A stretch of 64,000 nt of DNA from contig NW_013171816.1 of the NCBI RefSeq assembly GCF_000151665.1, positions 1,250,204 to 1,314,203 of the forward strand, written 5' to 3'. Below, piece after piece: positions 1 through 14,300 of this stretch. Each line of letters begins with the position of its first letter. The first letter of the stretch is position 1. This DNA comes from Blastocystis hominis (lineage: Eukaryota > Sar > Bigyra > Opalinata > Blastocystidae). Position numbers and translations under genes: made by a program. Below the pieces are notes generated by a model, which saw only the letters and a list, made by a program, of their open reading frames with translations, did not search any database and was not told the DNA's origin.

Positions 1-3000
1 ACGTGCGGCTTCTCTGAGGATTTGACCGCGAATCCTGGCTTTGCGCAGAACAGCATTGAGAAGGTCGATTTCTCGCAGACCTACCCTGCTGGCGCTTCCT
101 ACAACGTGCTCTTCGACGGTGATCCTCGTACGGCCATCAGCTTCGATGGCAATGATCACGAGACGATGGACATCTATCTGAGATCTCCCTACGTGCTGAC
201 GCAGATCGATTTGTATGCTGCTGCGGGTCCTGCTTCGCCGAAGAATCTGGAGTTCTATTTCGTTGACGATAGCGATTCGGAGAGCGAGCCTGCTCTTTTG
301 GCCTCGTGGACCAAGGCGAATGCGTTGGGCTGGAGCGAGTCGCCGGCGTTCTCTCGTCAGGGCACGCACTTCCGCTTGGTGTTCTTGGACAATTACGAGC
401 CGTCGTTCGAGTACATTCGCGTGAGCATGCTGCGCATCCATGGCTTCGCCCCCGTGCTGAACGGTAGTATCACGATCGTGACTGACGACGACTGCAGCAA
501 TGTGGTTGCCTCCGCGTCTGTCTCTCTGTGTGAGCCTGTTGCGACGTTGTTCCCTGGACACGGAATGAACCTTGCGGTGTGCTTCGACTTCGGAGAGGGC
601 GCTCCTAGACTGGTGCCGAACAGTCACTTCGACATGTACAACGTGACGGATATTCGCTTCACGACTGGAGACGCCCGCTCGATCGTGGTGACGACGTCGA
701 AGGATCTGGAGCTGATCGGTTCGATTCCTGCCTACACGTTCGTGCGATTCGTGAAGGCTACGGAGAGTTCTACGCTGGAGTCGTTGGCCGAGCAGTGCAA
801 GAGTGCTTCAAGCAGCCTGGAGGTGGTGAACGGTATTGTGCGGAATGTGACCTTCGAGGAGGGAGCGGATCGCATGTTCATGTGCTACCGTCTTCCTTTG
901 TCCATTCTGTACCGTCGCCTGGAGGAAGAATCGGATGAGGAAGGCTGGTCGGTGCTGGATGTATCGTTCATGGTGAAATCGCTGGACAGCATCACTCCTC
1001 AACTGCTGGTTGCGCAAACGAGTACGACGGTGACGGTGACCGGAATCGGCATTTCGAACTCCAGCATCGCCTTGAGCGAGGGAGATTGCGGATTGCTGGA
1101 AGACTCTGCGTTTAAGGTCTTGGAGGTGAATTCGGTTGACCTGATCCCCGCGATCCCCGAGAAAGAAGGAGTGCAGAACGTGTGCATGAAGTTCCCGAAC
1201 GAGCCTGCGTATGGACTGAAGACGGTCGATATTGCGTATGTCAAGCCCATGAACATCTCGATCATGGTGGATACGCCTCTCCATGTGCAGCTGCAAGGCT
1301 TCCATATCTCTGCTGGCGACCAGATGAGAATCTATCGCAACGGCGTGTGCGAAGAGCAGAATACCTTCACGGTGGAAGAGAATCAGAAGGTGTGGCTGAC
1401 GATGCCTGATCAGGGAGCATTCAGAATGTGCTATAAGTTCGTCAACAGCGTAACTTCGTTCCTGCCAATGGACATCCTTGTGACGGTCCAGCCGAGAAGT
1501 GTCACCTGTACTCCGAACTATGTCGTGAACGGAGCGAGTAACACGCTCGCCATCAACATTGCGGCGTTCAACGAGGGTGAGGACGGAGATTATGTTACGA
1601 TCAATGGAGAGGATGCCAACATCCGTATTGAGAACAACAAGATGTACGTGATCTTCTACGCGAACTTCAGCACTTCTTTGGACCACGTGACTTTGAACTA
1701 CTACCACGCGTCCGTCATGGAGCCTAGTAAGATTGATCTGCCGTTGTTCTACGTGAATCTGGACACGCATGGTACCTATACTGGCATTGTGGAGAGAGTT
1801 GGAATCGCCGGAGCCGGCGTGAATATGCTGCAGAGCATCGCATTCGCTGTTGGTAACAATTGTTCTAGCAGCACGGGCATGTTTGCCGTCGAGTCCTCTG
1901 TGGAGAGCGGTGGCTACTTCGCTGACGTGAACGTGTTGGAGGCGAGCTTGGATTATCACCTGTGCGCTTCGTTCGCGGAGGGTCTGCACGCTTACTTCAT
2001 CTCCAGTGAGAAGTTCGTGGTGGTGACCGTATCGGATTTGAAGCCTGCGGATTGGATTGCTGGTCTGCCTCTGCCTTCCAACTTGGGAGATGGAAGTCAG
2101 ATCATCGCATCCGGTGTTGGCTTCTCGTCCTCTGGTGATTCTCTGACGCTGTCTTCGACCTCGTCCGATTCGGATTCCGTTTCTCTGAGCGAGTACACCT
2201 ACGATCCGGAAGGAGCGGAGCGCGTGATGTTCAGTAGCTCGGTCACGCTGGGCACTGCGAGCAGCGAGACGATCACGGTCTACAACGCGTCGTACAAGTT
2301 CAGTCTTCTGGGCAAGCAGTACCTGACCAACAAGCAGATGACGGTGTATCCTCAGAGGTTCCCGGCTTCGATCACTCCTGAGAACCCGGTGGTGAACACA
2401 TCGAACGGCACAACGACGACGGTCACGCTTTCGCTGTCTCCTTACGTCCGTATTAACACGAACGACAAGGTGTTCCTGTCTACGGCTGCGCAGGGTTGCG
2501 CGGGTGCGAATCCGGACCCGAACGAGCTGCTGGATGTGGTGTGGAGTGACGAGGGCAAGCCGTTGGATATGACCCTGGAAGTGTCTGCTATCGCCGGCGA
2601 GCAGTTGGTGTGCTACATGTACGGAGGCAGTGAGCAGTACACTGTGGAGCTGCTGCGCTTCGTGGTGAGACAGTACAACGGTTTGCCGCAGACTCGCTTT
2701 GCCGTGGGTGTGGTTTCGGAAGTGGAGCTGAATATGGTGAACGGCGGAAAGGGTGACATTCTGCGTTTCCAGGCTCTGGGTGCCAATCCGAGCCAGCACG
2801 ACTTCTATGTGGACGTGGTTGACGGTAAGGCGGTGGTGCGCTTGGAGTTCACGGCCGTGGGAGACTACAAGGTGTCGTACAAGTACGCGAACAGCAGCGC
2901 GTTCTACGAGACAGGAGAGGTCGTGAAGGTGTCGGGCGTGTGGAGCGTGTATCCCACTCTGCTGATGACGGGAGAGACGCGCGCCTTCGAGATCGAGGGA

Positions 3001-6000
3001 TACGATCTGCGTGAGACCGACCGCATCCTGCCGACGGAGAATGGCGACTGTTCGGAGGCTGCTTCCTCTGCCTACTTTAAGGATTCGGAGATTACGTTCA
3101 GCGAGGCGGGCTCGTTCTATCTGTGCTACTACTACGACACGGTCGGCTCTGCGGTGGTGATGAGCTTCAACGTGACGGATATTACGTACCTGGGTCCTAC
3201 GGAGTTTGTGAATGGCGTGCCGGAGCATGTCGTGGTGATTGGCTTGGACGAAGAGGACGACCTTCTATTCGTCCGCGGCACGGACTGCAATTCGAACGTG
3301 ATCGTGCGCACCGCCTACAGCGAGGAGGGCGTGAACATTACGCTGCCGCTGAGCTATCATACGATTTCGGTGTGCTACAAGCTCTCCGAGCGTACGGATA
3401 TCATTCGCGACCCGAAGGTGCTGATCAAGTCCCTGGGTGTGGACTACATTTCCTCCACGGAGTGGCTGACGGATGTGACGACGGAGGAAGACACGTTCGT
3501 GCTCCACCCGGTGTTCCTGACTGTGGGCGATTTGGTGGTGTTCCAGATGTCGGAGGGAGAAGAGGTGGAGGTGTCTACGACGGTGAAGGAGGTGAGCGTG
3601 TCGGGCGCCCTTCTGAATCCTGTGAAGTTCACGACTGCGGGCAGCTATGCAGTGTTGGTGACCTTCTCGAACGGCAAGACCTTCCGAGCTGCCTTCGAGG
3701 TGGAGATTGTGCAGTCGTTCGTGTCTTCGACGTCCTTCCGTTCTGTGTACATGTATATCGACGACAAGACCGACATTCCGATGCACTTCACCGGAGTGTT
3801 CGACTTTGTGCCCGTGAAGGTGAAGTACGTGTCTGGAGACTGCTCTACAGGCCAGACCGTTGCGGACACCGAGATTTCGCTGTACAAGAATGGCGACGAG
3901 GCCTTGTTCAAGTTCCCGAGCGCGTCCGTGTACACGTTCTGCGCGAAGTTCGGCAATGAGGCTTGGTACGAGGTGGAGGAGCTGCGTCTCACCTTCCTGA
4001 CGCTGAACGACCAGACCCTGGTGGTGCTGAACATGGCGGAGCCGGTCGAGTTCCATCTGAGCGGCAACGGCATTCGTGAGGGCGACTTGATCCGCTGGAC
4101 GAACACGCAGAACGGAGATGCCTGCAAGCACGCCTTGCTGATGTCGTCGGTACAAGAGGACGCGACTGGATTCGTGAGCTCGTTCATGATTCCTTCGAGC
4201 GTGGTGGACAACTATCTGTTCATGTGCTACAAGATCAGCGGCGATACCGAGTACTATTTGTTCGCGAACAACATGCTGGATCTCCGCGGAGACTACAAGA
4301 TTTCGCCTGCCATTGCCTTCGAGAACATGCCGATGGAGATGACCGTGGAGGCTCGGAACTGGAGCAGCAACGACACGGTGAAGTTCGTGAAGCTGGACGA
4401 GGAGTGCACGGCTGAGGGCTTGGAGTACTCGTTCGTTGAAGGAAAGATGAACAAGGTGGAGGTGGTGTTCTCGGAGGTGGACGAGTACAAGATGTGCTAC
4501 AGATACGCGTCGCTGGACGAGTACTACGAGGTGCCGGTGTACACGCTGTCGGTCCGCAGCACTTCGAGCGAGGTGAACGTCTCCGTGATGAAGGACACGA
4601 AGCAGACGGTGGAGCTGCCATTCCTGGGTCTCGCTACGGAGGCTCAGGTCGAGACGCCGCTTGCGAAGCAGGAGATCGAGGTGGACTACAACATCTCTTC
4701 CCGCCCGACGCGCGGAAGCATTGACAACATTCTGGACGATCGCGCAACGACGTACGCCAGCTTCCTGGGTTCGTCGGATATCCGTATTGTGCTGTCGCTG
4801 ACGAGTCCCGTGGTGCTGAGCAGCATCAGCGTGCTGTCGGTAGACGAGTTCAGCTCGATGACGCAGGGTGCTCGCTCTGTGAAGGGCGCTTCGGTGTATG
4901 TGAGTGTGAACTCTGTGGAAGGCCCGTGGGAGCTGTGGTACAGCTACGAGCTGGTTGAGGAGCCGTCGGAGATGATGACGTTCAACGCGACCTACACGGT
5001 GGCCCAGTACGTGATGTTCATTGTGAACAGCAACTTTGGCGCAAGCACGACGACCATTAGCGACCTGAAGCTGAACTTCGTGGCTCGTGCGGGTAGTACT
5101 TCGGTGCGATTCGTGGATCCTTCGATCGTGAATGCGGGTCAGTGCGAGTCGAAGGCGGGAACCCCCGTGGCTCCGCTCTACGAGTACGCGAACGAGATGA
5201 TCATGGACCTGTCTGTCCAGAGCAACTACGTGCTGTGCGCGAAGTTTGGAGTGGACTGGATTCTGTTCAACAATGTGCGCGCGTTTGTGAAGAGCGTGTC
5301 GGACATTTCGCCGAAGGTGTTCGTGGCTGGAAACAAGTACCAGATCACGCTGACGGGTGCGAACCTGGACGTGGAAGATAAGGTGCTGTTCACTGCGACC
5401 AACTGCGAGTCGATGAGCGCGATTGCTGCTGAGCACACCGACGCGACGGTGGTGGAGGCGACGTTCCCTACCAGCATTGGAGGCGCCGTGTTCATGTGCT
5501 ACGATGGCGTGAAGCTGCCGATAGAGCTTTCTGTGGTGGAGACCACCGTGTCCATGACCTCTTCTTCTGAAGTGTACGCCAACTCGAAGGTGTTCTTCTC
5601 GGGTCCTGCGGTGACCGTGAACGACCAGGTGAAGTTGGTGCCTGCGGGCTCTTCGTGCAACGCGAGCGCGGTGGCGACGTACGACATGCAGATGGATGCG
5701 GAGTCTTCGCTGTACTACATGCAGCTGAGCCTTGCCGATGAGGAGGCGCAGTACAAGGCGTGCTATCTCTTCAATGGAGAGATTCTGAGCCCGAATGAGT
5801 TCGACCTGACTGTCCATTCCGTGAAGCTGACTCCGAGCCAGCTGTTCTACAACGTGCAGATGCAGCTGTCTGTGGAGAGCGGACAGTCGCTGGAGGACAG
5901 CGAGCTGGTGCTGTGCGACGAAAGCGCGGTGTGCTTGTCGGTGCCCGTGTTTGAGAACAAGACGATCCGCGTGACGGTGCCTAGCACGATGAAGGAGCGC

Positions 6001-8351
6001 CTGACCGTGTCTGTGAAGAAGGGCGAGACGGTGATGGAGACGCCCACTGTGCTGACGGTGGCCATGGCTACTGTGAGCAGCGTGACTCCTTCTGTGGCGT
6101 TCATCGGTGTTGCCACGACGTTCACGTTCGCTGGAGAGGGTCTCGGCGTTGGTACGAGCCCGGATCGTGTGGTGTTCACTACGATGGACAGCTGCGATTC
6201 CGAGAACCTTGAGGACAGCGTGGAGATCGTGGAGATGACGGCCACGAACACCTTCCAGGCCGCGGCCGAGAAGGTGCACCTCTGCGTGTCGCTGAGCAGT
6301 GGACCGTTCATGATGATGGCCTCCACGATCAGTGTCTACGGCTTGACCTCGATCCAGCCTACGAGCGTGCCTGCGTACAAGTCTGTGGAGTTCTCGCTGG
6401 AGGGAGTGGGTATCCAGGACGGCGACTTGTTGGTCTTTGTGGCCGCGGGCGAGGCTTGCGACCGCGAGGAGGCTCGCGTGGGCACTTCGGTGGTGCTGCA
6501 GAACATGAAGACGACCGTGACGCTGATGGGTGCGATCGACAAGGTGGACGTGTGCTACAGCTCTGTGACCTCGTCGCCTTCCGTGCTGACCAAGCAGCCG
6601 GTGCTGCTGACTCTGTACGAGGATGAGGAGACGGACACGGTGACGATGGAGCCGATTGAGTTGATCGCATTCGTGAACGTTGAGAAGCGCGTGCTGTTCT
6701 CCAGTCTGGAAATCGATAACAAGATTTCGTGGACGGAGAGTGGCGATTGCAACGATCTGGTGCTGAATCCTCCTGTGCGTGTCAACGAGCAGAAGGAGGT
6801 GCGCATGGAGTTCTCGGAAGGCTTTGAGTTGCTGCAGTTGTGCGTGTGCACCAACGGAGTGGACTTCGAGTTGCAGCCGAACGTGACGATGACTGTGATC
6901 AGTTTGAGCGGAGTGAGCGTGAAGGACATGCTGCTCTCGCTTCCGGAGGAGGTGCGTCTGAGTGGAACGGGCGTGTCGCTGGCCACGAACATGTTCTTCG
7001 TGAGTGGCGAGAGCGCGCGCCGTCTGGCCGCGGACGCAGCCTGCAGCAACGATCGTCGTGTGTCTACAATTGCCAGCGTGGTGGATGGAGCCGGCGAGAT
7101 CACGATAACCAAGCCTGTGGACAGTGCGATGCTGTGCGTGGCCTTCGAGGGATTGATGCCTCGCAGCTTCCCGGTGAGCATCTCCGTGGTGTATATTGAC
7201 AGCATGGAGCGCGTGACTCTGCCGGTGGGTGCTTCGAAGAGCGTGACGCTTCCTGTGCACAACCTGGATCCTGCCTTGGTGAACGTGCCTGCGTTCTTGC
7301 TGAACGACAACATGGAGTTGCGCAGCAACACCAACGTGACGGCGACTGCGGAGCCTGAAGGATTGCTGGAGGATATCTTCACGATGGACGAGAATAACTT
7401 GATGAAGTTCGGCGAGAAGCAGGTGAACATCACGATTATTCTGCCTGCTGTGTACGATATTCTTTCGATTTCGCTGGTGGCGCCGTCGAATGGATCGTAT
7501 CCTCAGACGATGACGGTGATGAAGTATGATTCTCTGGAGGTGCCGACTTCTGTCGGTACTGTGGTGCTGAGCGGAGCGAGCGAGGAGACTGCGGCTGCGG
7601 AAGAGTACTCGCTGCTTCTGAACACTCCTTTCACGAGCCAGGTGATCATGATCCAGGTGGAGTCGTCCTCGGAGAGCGATTTGCTGCTGCGCTATGTGGA
7701 GATGACGGTTCGTCCGATTGTGCAGCAGTCGGTGGTGTATGTGTTGCCGCCTGTGGAGAGCGAAGGCCGTCGTCTGGAGAGTGGTGACGCCGTGTGCATG
7801 GACGAGACGCAGTATGTGACGCGCCCGTACTATCTGAACGGAGAGAGCTCGTTCGTGGTCGAAGGCCTGGAGAGCGTGGAGAAGGGCGTGATGTGCTACA
7901 AGTACGCGGACAAGGCTTGGAAGATGTTCTCGGATTACGAGATTTCGATCGGAAGCATCAGCTCCATTGAGGTGATGAGCGGCGTGGCGGTGGTTGGTCG
8001 TCCGATGGATCTGCAGCTGAACGGCGTTGGCATTAACGACGAGGATAAGATTCTGTTCGTGAGCAGTGAGGCCATGAGTGACGAGGATTGCCTGGACAGC
8101 CAGTTCGCGGTGAGCGATGAGGTGCTGGTGGAGTCTCGCATGGCGAAGAACGTGGTGATTGTGAAGGCTGGAATGAGCAAGGTGTGCTACAGCTTCGGAT
8201 CTTACGGCTATGTCCTGTACGACAGTAACGTGGAGGTGGCCGAGTTCGTCGAGCTGACAACCTCCACATTCGTGGTTGCGAATGAAGAGTTCACGGCGAC
8301 CGTGAGCGGCAGTGGTTTGTCGGCTCTGGATCGTGTGCGTTTCATTGCGGT

Positions 8352-8384
<33 letters not shown>

Positions 8385-11300
8385 TGTGGATTGCTCGGAT
8401 GCCCGCTTCGAGTTTGCTGTGGGTGAGAATCTGGAGGTGAATGCGCTGATCACGGAGGGTGGCGACTATGAAGTGTGCTATGGATTCAAGAACGAGGTGT
8501 GGTACCACTACGCGTCTTCGAAGATCGCGGTTGCTGAGGTGAGCGGAGTGTCTTCGAGCTTCATCTACAACCACGAGACGAATACGATGTCCTTCACGGG
8601 TCATCTGATTTCTGCCTCGTCGACGACTGCCGATCGTGCGATGTTGAGTGAGAGCAGTGATTGCAGCATGCCGGTTTCGGTCGCGGACGTGTCTGCGGGA
8701 GTCGCGACATTCACCGATGTGTCCACCATGGCTACGGAGCTGTTCGTGTGCTACAAGTTTGCGGCGAAGGCCGACTTCATCTACACCGGAAAGCGCCTGG
8801 CGGTGGTCACGGTAGCGCTGAACGCGGTGGAGCCGGCGCGCGTGTTCGCTGGAGAGGAGGTGGTGTTCTCGTTCGACGTGGTGGGAGCCTCTGCGGACAA
8901 CGATCTGATCTCTGTGGGAGCGGACTGCACGACTGCGGAGAAGGTTGCGCTGGGCACTGCGATGGTTCTTCCTGTCGGCGTGTCTACGATGTGCTACTGG
9001 TTCAACGGAGTGATTGTGCGTCAGTTGACCGTCACCGCGGTGGATGTGACGATGATCCCGGATCCTTTGTTCATCCTGTCTCGCGAGCAGGTCGAGGTGA
9101 CGATCAACGGTTCCATGATCAGCAATGACATGATCGTGTCTCTGGTGTACACGGAGGGAGACTACAGAACGTATTCGGTGATGAACTCGAAGACGGTGAT
9201 TGTTGCTGGATACGGCGGTGACTTCGATCTGTACTTGTGTCTGGACAACGAATGCGGCATGAAGAAGAAGTTCGCTTCAGGAACGGTGCTGGAGATCGAT
9301 CCCATTGCGACGACGACGATCTGGACTGGAGGTAATACGGTCGTGACGATTACGGGCTACGGACTTACTGCGAACGACAAGTTCATCCTGAGCAAGACGA
9401 ATGGCGGTGAGGTGGCCTGCTGGGATAGAGATCTTGAGTTTGACGTGGATCTGGAGGACCGCAACACGGTGACCGTGACCATCCCGCCTCCCAAGGCGAT
9501 CTGCGATGGCGTTAGCTTCGATACGTACTACAAGTTCGGATCGCAAGCCCAGGTGAAGCTGAACCACACGATGACGATCTATCAGTCGACGTTCAGTCTG
9601 GCTCAGACGGTGTTTGCGGTGCCTCGCTCTGGCCTTGACTGCTCTGTGGCGGTGAACACGAATTACAACCTGGATAGAGACTTGTTCATCAAGTTGTCGA
9701 TTCCTGAGGATAGTTGTAATGATGTGGGAGAGTACACGGCGAAGGTGGAGAATGGAATGTGGCCGCTGCGAATCTCGGAGGGCTACGATGTGCCTCTGAG
9801 AGTGTGCTACAGTTTCGACGAGAATGAGTGGAATACGATGAACGATAAGAGCGTGTACCTGAAGAGCATTCTGCCCGGCACTGTGGCCGTTGCGCTCGTG
9901 AATACGCCCTTGACGTACTCTCTGCGCGCGACCGACATTTCGCTGGATGCGGAGGACCAGTTCAAGTGGGTGATCAAGGGCTCATCGTGCAGCAGCGTGA
10001 TTTCGTTCCCTGGAAGCGTTGGAGTGGATGGAAACCACACGGTGATCGTGGACAGCTATGAGGATGTGCTGTCCCTGTGCTACAACTTTGCGGGAACGAC
10101 GGAGTTCGTGCTGTACGACGACGTGGAGCTGCGTGTGGTCACTGTGGATTACCGTTCGCCTGCGAAGGTGGTCGCTAGCAAGTTTGTGAACATGGAGTTT
10201 GTCGGAAATGGTCTGGAGGGCGTTTCTGTGAAGTATGTGACTGCATCCGCGATGTCGTGCAACAGTGAGACGTTCGAAGAAAGCTCGGAGGGCACCATTG
10301 ATTCCGAGGGCAAGGTGCAATTGAAGTTCAACGGCGACATGATCGATGCCAAGCTGTGCATGCGCTACGGTGAGTCGCAGTACACGATGGTGGTGGATCG
10401 TCCTGATTTGCTGGTGACTGCGGTGCGCATGATGTCTATGCACAGCTTCTACTCCGAGAGCTCCGAGGTGTTGGTGACCTTCGACTCGATTCCGCTGGTG
10501 TTCACCACCACGGAGTCGGCTGCGGAGGCAGAGACTCGTCGTTTCCGAAGTGGAGTGTCCATGGACTGGTTCAGCAACGAGTGCGGCCGTGTGAGCCATG
10601 TGAATGCGGCCCAGAATATGGAGAGCCTGATCTCTGGCATGTACGAGATTCCTGCGACGGGCGCGTGCGAGGAGTCGGCGGGTCGCTGGATCCTGTTGGA
10701 TCTGGGCGAGTCTGCGAATGTGCGCGCGGTGCGCTTCGGCTTGCTGGAGAACGTGAAGTCCTTGATTGTTGGCTACCTGAGCGCGGTGGACGGCTACACA
10801 TTCATGCTGGTGAATCACACGAACTTGGAGGTGAGCTCGGTCGGAACGATTGATATTCCTGTGTCCTACGTGGGTCGTTACCTGAAGCTGCGGTTCGTGC
10901 CTGAAGATGAGCAGAAGAGTGTGTACGTGACGTTGGTGAACTTTGAGTACTCCAAGTCGGAGCCTGCTTTCGGTTCGGGAGTCCATGAGAAGGCGTTGCT
11001 GCGAAGTGTGTCGTCTTCAAGTGGTGCTGCTCAGCCTATGGAACTCTCTACGTTGGATCGCTCGATGACGTTCAAGTTCGAGGAAGGTGGATACTACTCG
11101 GTGCAGTACACATTCTTCGGCACAGAAGATATGAACTACAACAAGGATAGCTTCTCGAGCAAGATGCCAGTGAAGGATTTGACGGGCATGGAGTCGAACT
11201 CTGCGCTGTTGAACATTCCGAAGACGCTCAAGTTCATGTCGATTGGCAACCTGAACCGTACGGAGGACAAGGTGTACTACGTGCCGAAGAGCGAGGATGC

Positions 11301-14300
11301 GAAGTGCTCCATTGCGCTGGAGGCGGAGGCGATCGTTGTGGGTACGGAGGCGTATACCTTCATGGAAGCTGGCGAGTACTACCCGTGCTACTATTTCAGC
11401 GCTCTTGGCTTGGTGGACGAGTTTGTGTTGCTGACGCGCCCGGAGTTGACGGTGACGGTGTATGAGGATGTGCAGCTGTCTGTGTCTCCGACGAAGATGA
11501 TCACGCACGTGCCTACTCGTCTCACGATCAGCGGCCACTCGATCTCGTCTCGGGATACTGCGTTCATGTCGACGTCTTGTCCTCCAGAGACTGCATCGCA
11601 CGCTGTGGAGCTTGAGCTGGTGCAGGGAAGCGAGAAGGACACTGTGTATGCGGATGTGACGATGGACTACTTGGATCCGGAGTTCAGTATCTGCTACAAG
11701 TTCGAGAACGCGGACAACTACACGACTCTGCCGCAGACGATCAAGATGGCCTTGCTGCAGGATATTTCGCCTCGCGAGGTGGGTTATGACCATAACACGA
11801 CTCTGCGTCTGAGCGGTATGTCGCTGCAGACGTACGACCAGCTGAAGTTGGTGAAGGAGGGTGAACCATGCGACAGCGAGGGTTATGAGGCGCAGGTGAA
11901 CGACAGTCGCGCGGTGGTGTTCGTGGATAGAGTGAACGAGGTTTACGACGTCTGCTACATGTACTACATCATCGGCGATAACACATGGCACAAGGTGACT
12001 GGTTTGACTCTGAAGTCTGTGGCTCTGCGCTTGGAGTCTGTGGAGCCCTCGAACGTGTTCGTGTACAAGCCGACCACGCTGACTCTGAGCGGCACGGGTC
12101 TGATGTACGGATGCATGAAGTTCGTGTCGGAAGGCATGGAGTGCAGTGACATGGGTCACGAGATGGTTGGTACGAACCAGACGGTCATTCCGATCGTGGA
12201 CGGCAATAAGCTGCCTGTGAACTTCAAGGACGGAGGCAAGATGAAGATTTGCTTCAGCTTCGAGTGCACGCAGCCGTTCGGATACACCGGCAAGAATCTG
12301 ACTGCGTATGGTCTGACGGACGTGCAGCCTCGCTCGATGAATGCTTACGAGCTGGTGGTGTTTACTCTGGAGGGCTATGGCTTGCAGCCGGGTGACGCTG
12401 TGAAGATGGTGTCTCTGGATAGCGACTGCGAGCAGGATTCTTCCTACTCTTCGCTGACGATCCGGGATGATTTCACTGTGGTGATGTTCCCTCTGGTGGG
12501 AGGCGAGAAGAAGCTGTGCGTGGAGATGTCGATCGACGGCCAGAAGGTGTGGCATTCTGCGGATCACCTGCCTCTGATGGTGCGCGGCGTGACGCCTGGC
12601 GACCACGTCGCGGTGAAGGACGTGGAGCACACGTTCAACATGACGAACCAGCTCGGCTACACGTTGCAGCCCGGCGACGCGGTGCTGTTCACGCAGTCGG
12701 AAGCTTCGTCGGATGGAGACTGCTCGGGCATGGCGATTCTGGACGAGATCGTGGTGGTGAACGAGGACGGAACGTTCAACGTGACCTTCCCGCAGGCGGG
12801 CTTCGACTTCCGCATGTGCATTCGTTTCCACGACTCGGATCACTTCATTCTGCAGCGAAATGTGACGGTGGATGTGGTGACCCTGTCTTCGGTGTCGCAG
12901 CCGCTGCTGGTGGCTGGAACGGAGAACACGCTGGATCTGGAGGGAGTGGGTCTGACTTCGCAGGACCTGTTGGCGCTGGTGGCGGAGGACAGCTCGTGCC
13001 CTTCGGAGAGAGCTCTGTACTTCCCTGTGGTGATGGAGGATGACGGCTTCAAGTCGACGGTGCTGGTGCAGGAGGCGACGACGAGTCGGTACAAGGTGTG
13101 CTACATCTTCTCCGGTTACAAGATTCCGATCGAGTACAACTACATCCTGGAGGTGATCGATGCAACGATGGTGGAGACGGACGAGACGATCGTGCGCGAC
13201 ATTCCGGTGATCCTGCACTTCTCTGGACCGGGCTTCAATCTGTCCGCGGTGAACGTGCGTCCTCTGAATCAGAGCACATGGACGGGAAGAGTGGACGACG
13301 TGGAGGATGCCACGCTGACGGAGATGATCCGCACGGGCAAGGCGATGAGCACGACGTTCCCGCTGACGTTCTCCGTGGTGCAGTCGACGATCAACCACAT
13401 GCACTCGGTGTCTGTGAAGGTGGTTCCTTACGCCGCTGGCGTGACGCTGCCTCGTCCGATGGTGAAGATCAGCTACGAGTTCAACAACCGTGTGATGGAG
13501 GTGGAGACGATAGTGACAGACGTGGACGATGTGATGTCGATCGAGTTCATGACTCCGATCGCGGTGGACCACTTCACGATGGAATTCACTTCCGAGTCGT
13601 CGGAGCGCTACGTGCTGTCGAATCTGGTGGTGATGGGTTCGTTGCTGGAGGAGAACGCGTTCATCTACTACATTTCTGCCTATGATGACATCGACTGTAC
13701 GCAGGATCCCGAGCACTTCTATCCTGTGAACCTGGCGACGGGAACGGCTCTTCTGGTCTTCTCCGAGTCGGGTCCCATGAAGGCCTGCTTCCGCTTCGGT
13801 GGCAGTCAGTACGTGGAGCGCCCGAAGATCAACGTGCTGGTGAGCTACGCGTATATCCAGAACAGCTTGGTGAGCAGCGTGGTGGTGGGCGACACTGAGA
13901 GCAAGTCGATCGTGCTGAGCGGAGACGGACTGTCGGTGAACGACATGTTCAAGGTGGTGTACAACTCGTGTGACGAGGAGGGTCTGGTCGTTTCGAACGT
14001 GGAGGAGGAGGAGCAGGGCTCGATCGTGATTCGAGTGAAGCTGAGCTCTACGGAGCAGGACAAGGTGTATGTGTGCTACCAGTTCCCGAACTCCATCTTC
14101 TACATGTTGACGAAGGGCAAGAAGGTGGCGGAGCCGTACGTGATCAACGTCAAGGACATTCGCAGCTTCTCTGGCGCTGAAGGATTCGGCACTTCTGCGA
14201 TGGTGGTGATGGATAAGCTCTACCGACTGAGCGGCTTCGGCTTGTCGAACGATGACAAGATCGATTTCCAGAAGGAGAGTTGCCGAGACTCGGAGAGCGC

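Noticed and set aside
22-24. TTG at 22 as start of the giant gene
   Set aside because: The frame is open to base 1 and the F5/8-C-like domain is already under way, so the real start lies outside the window.
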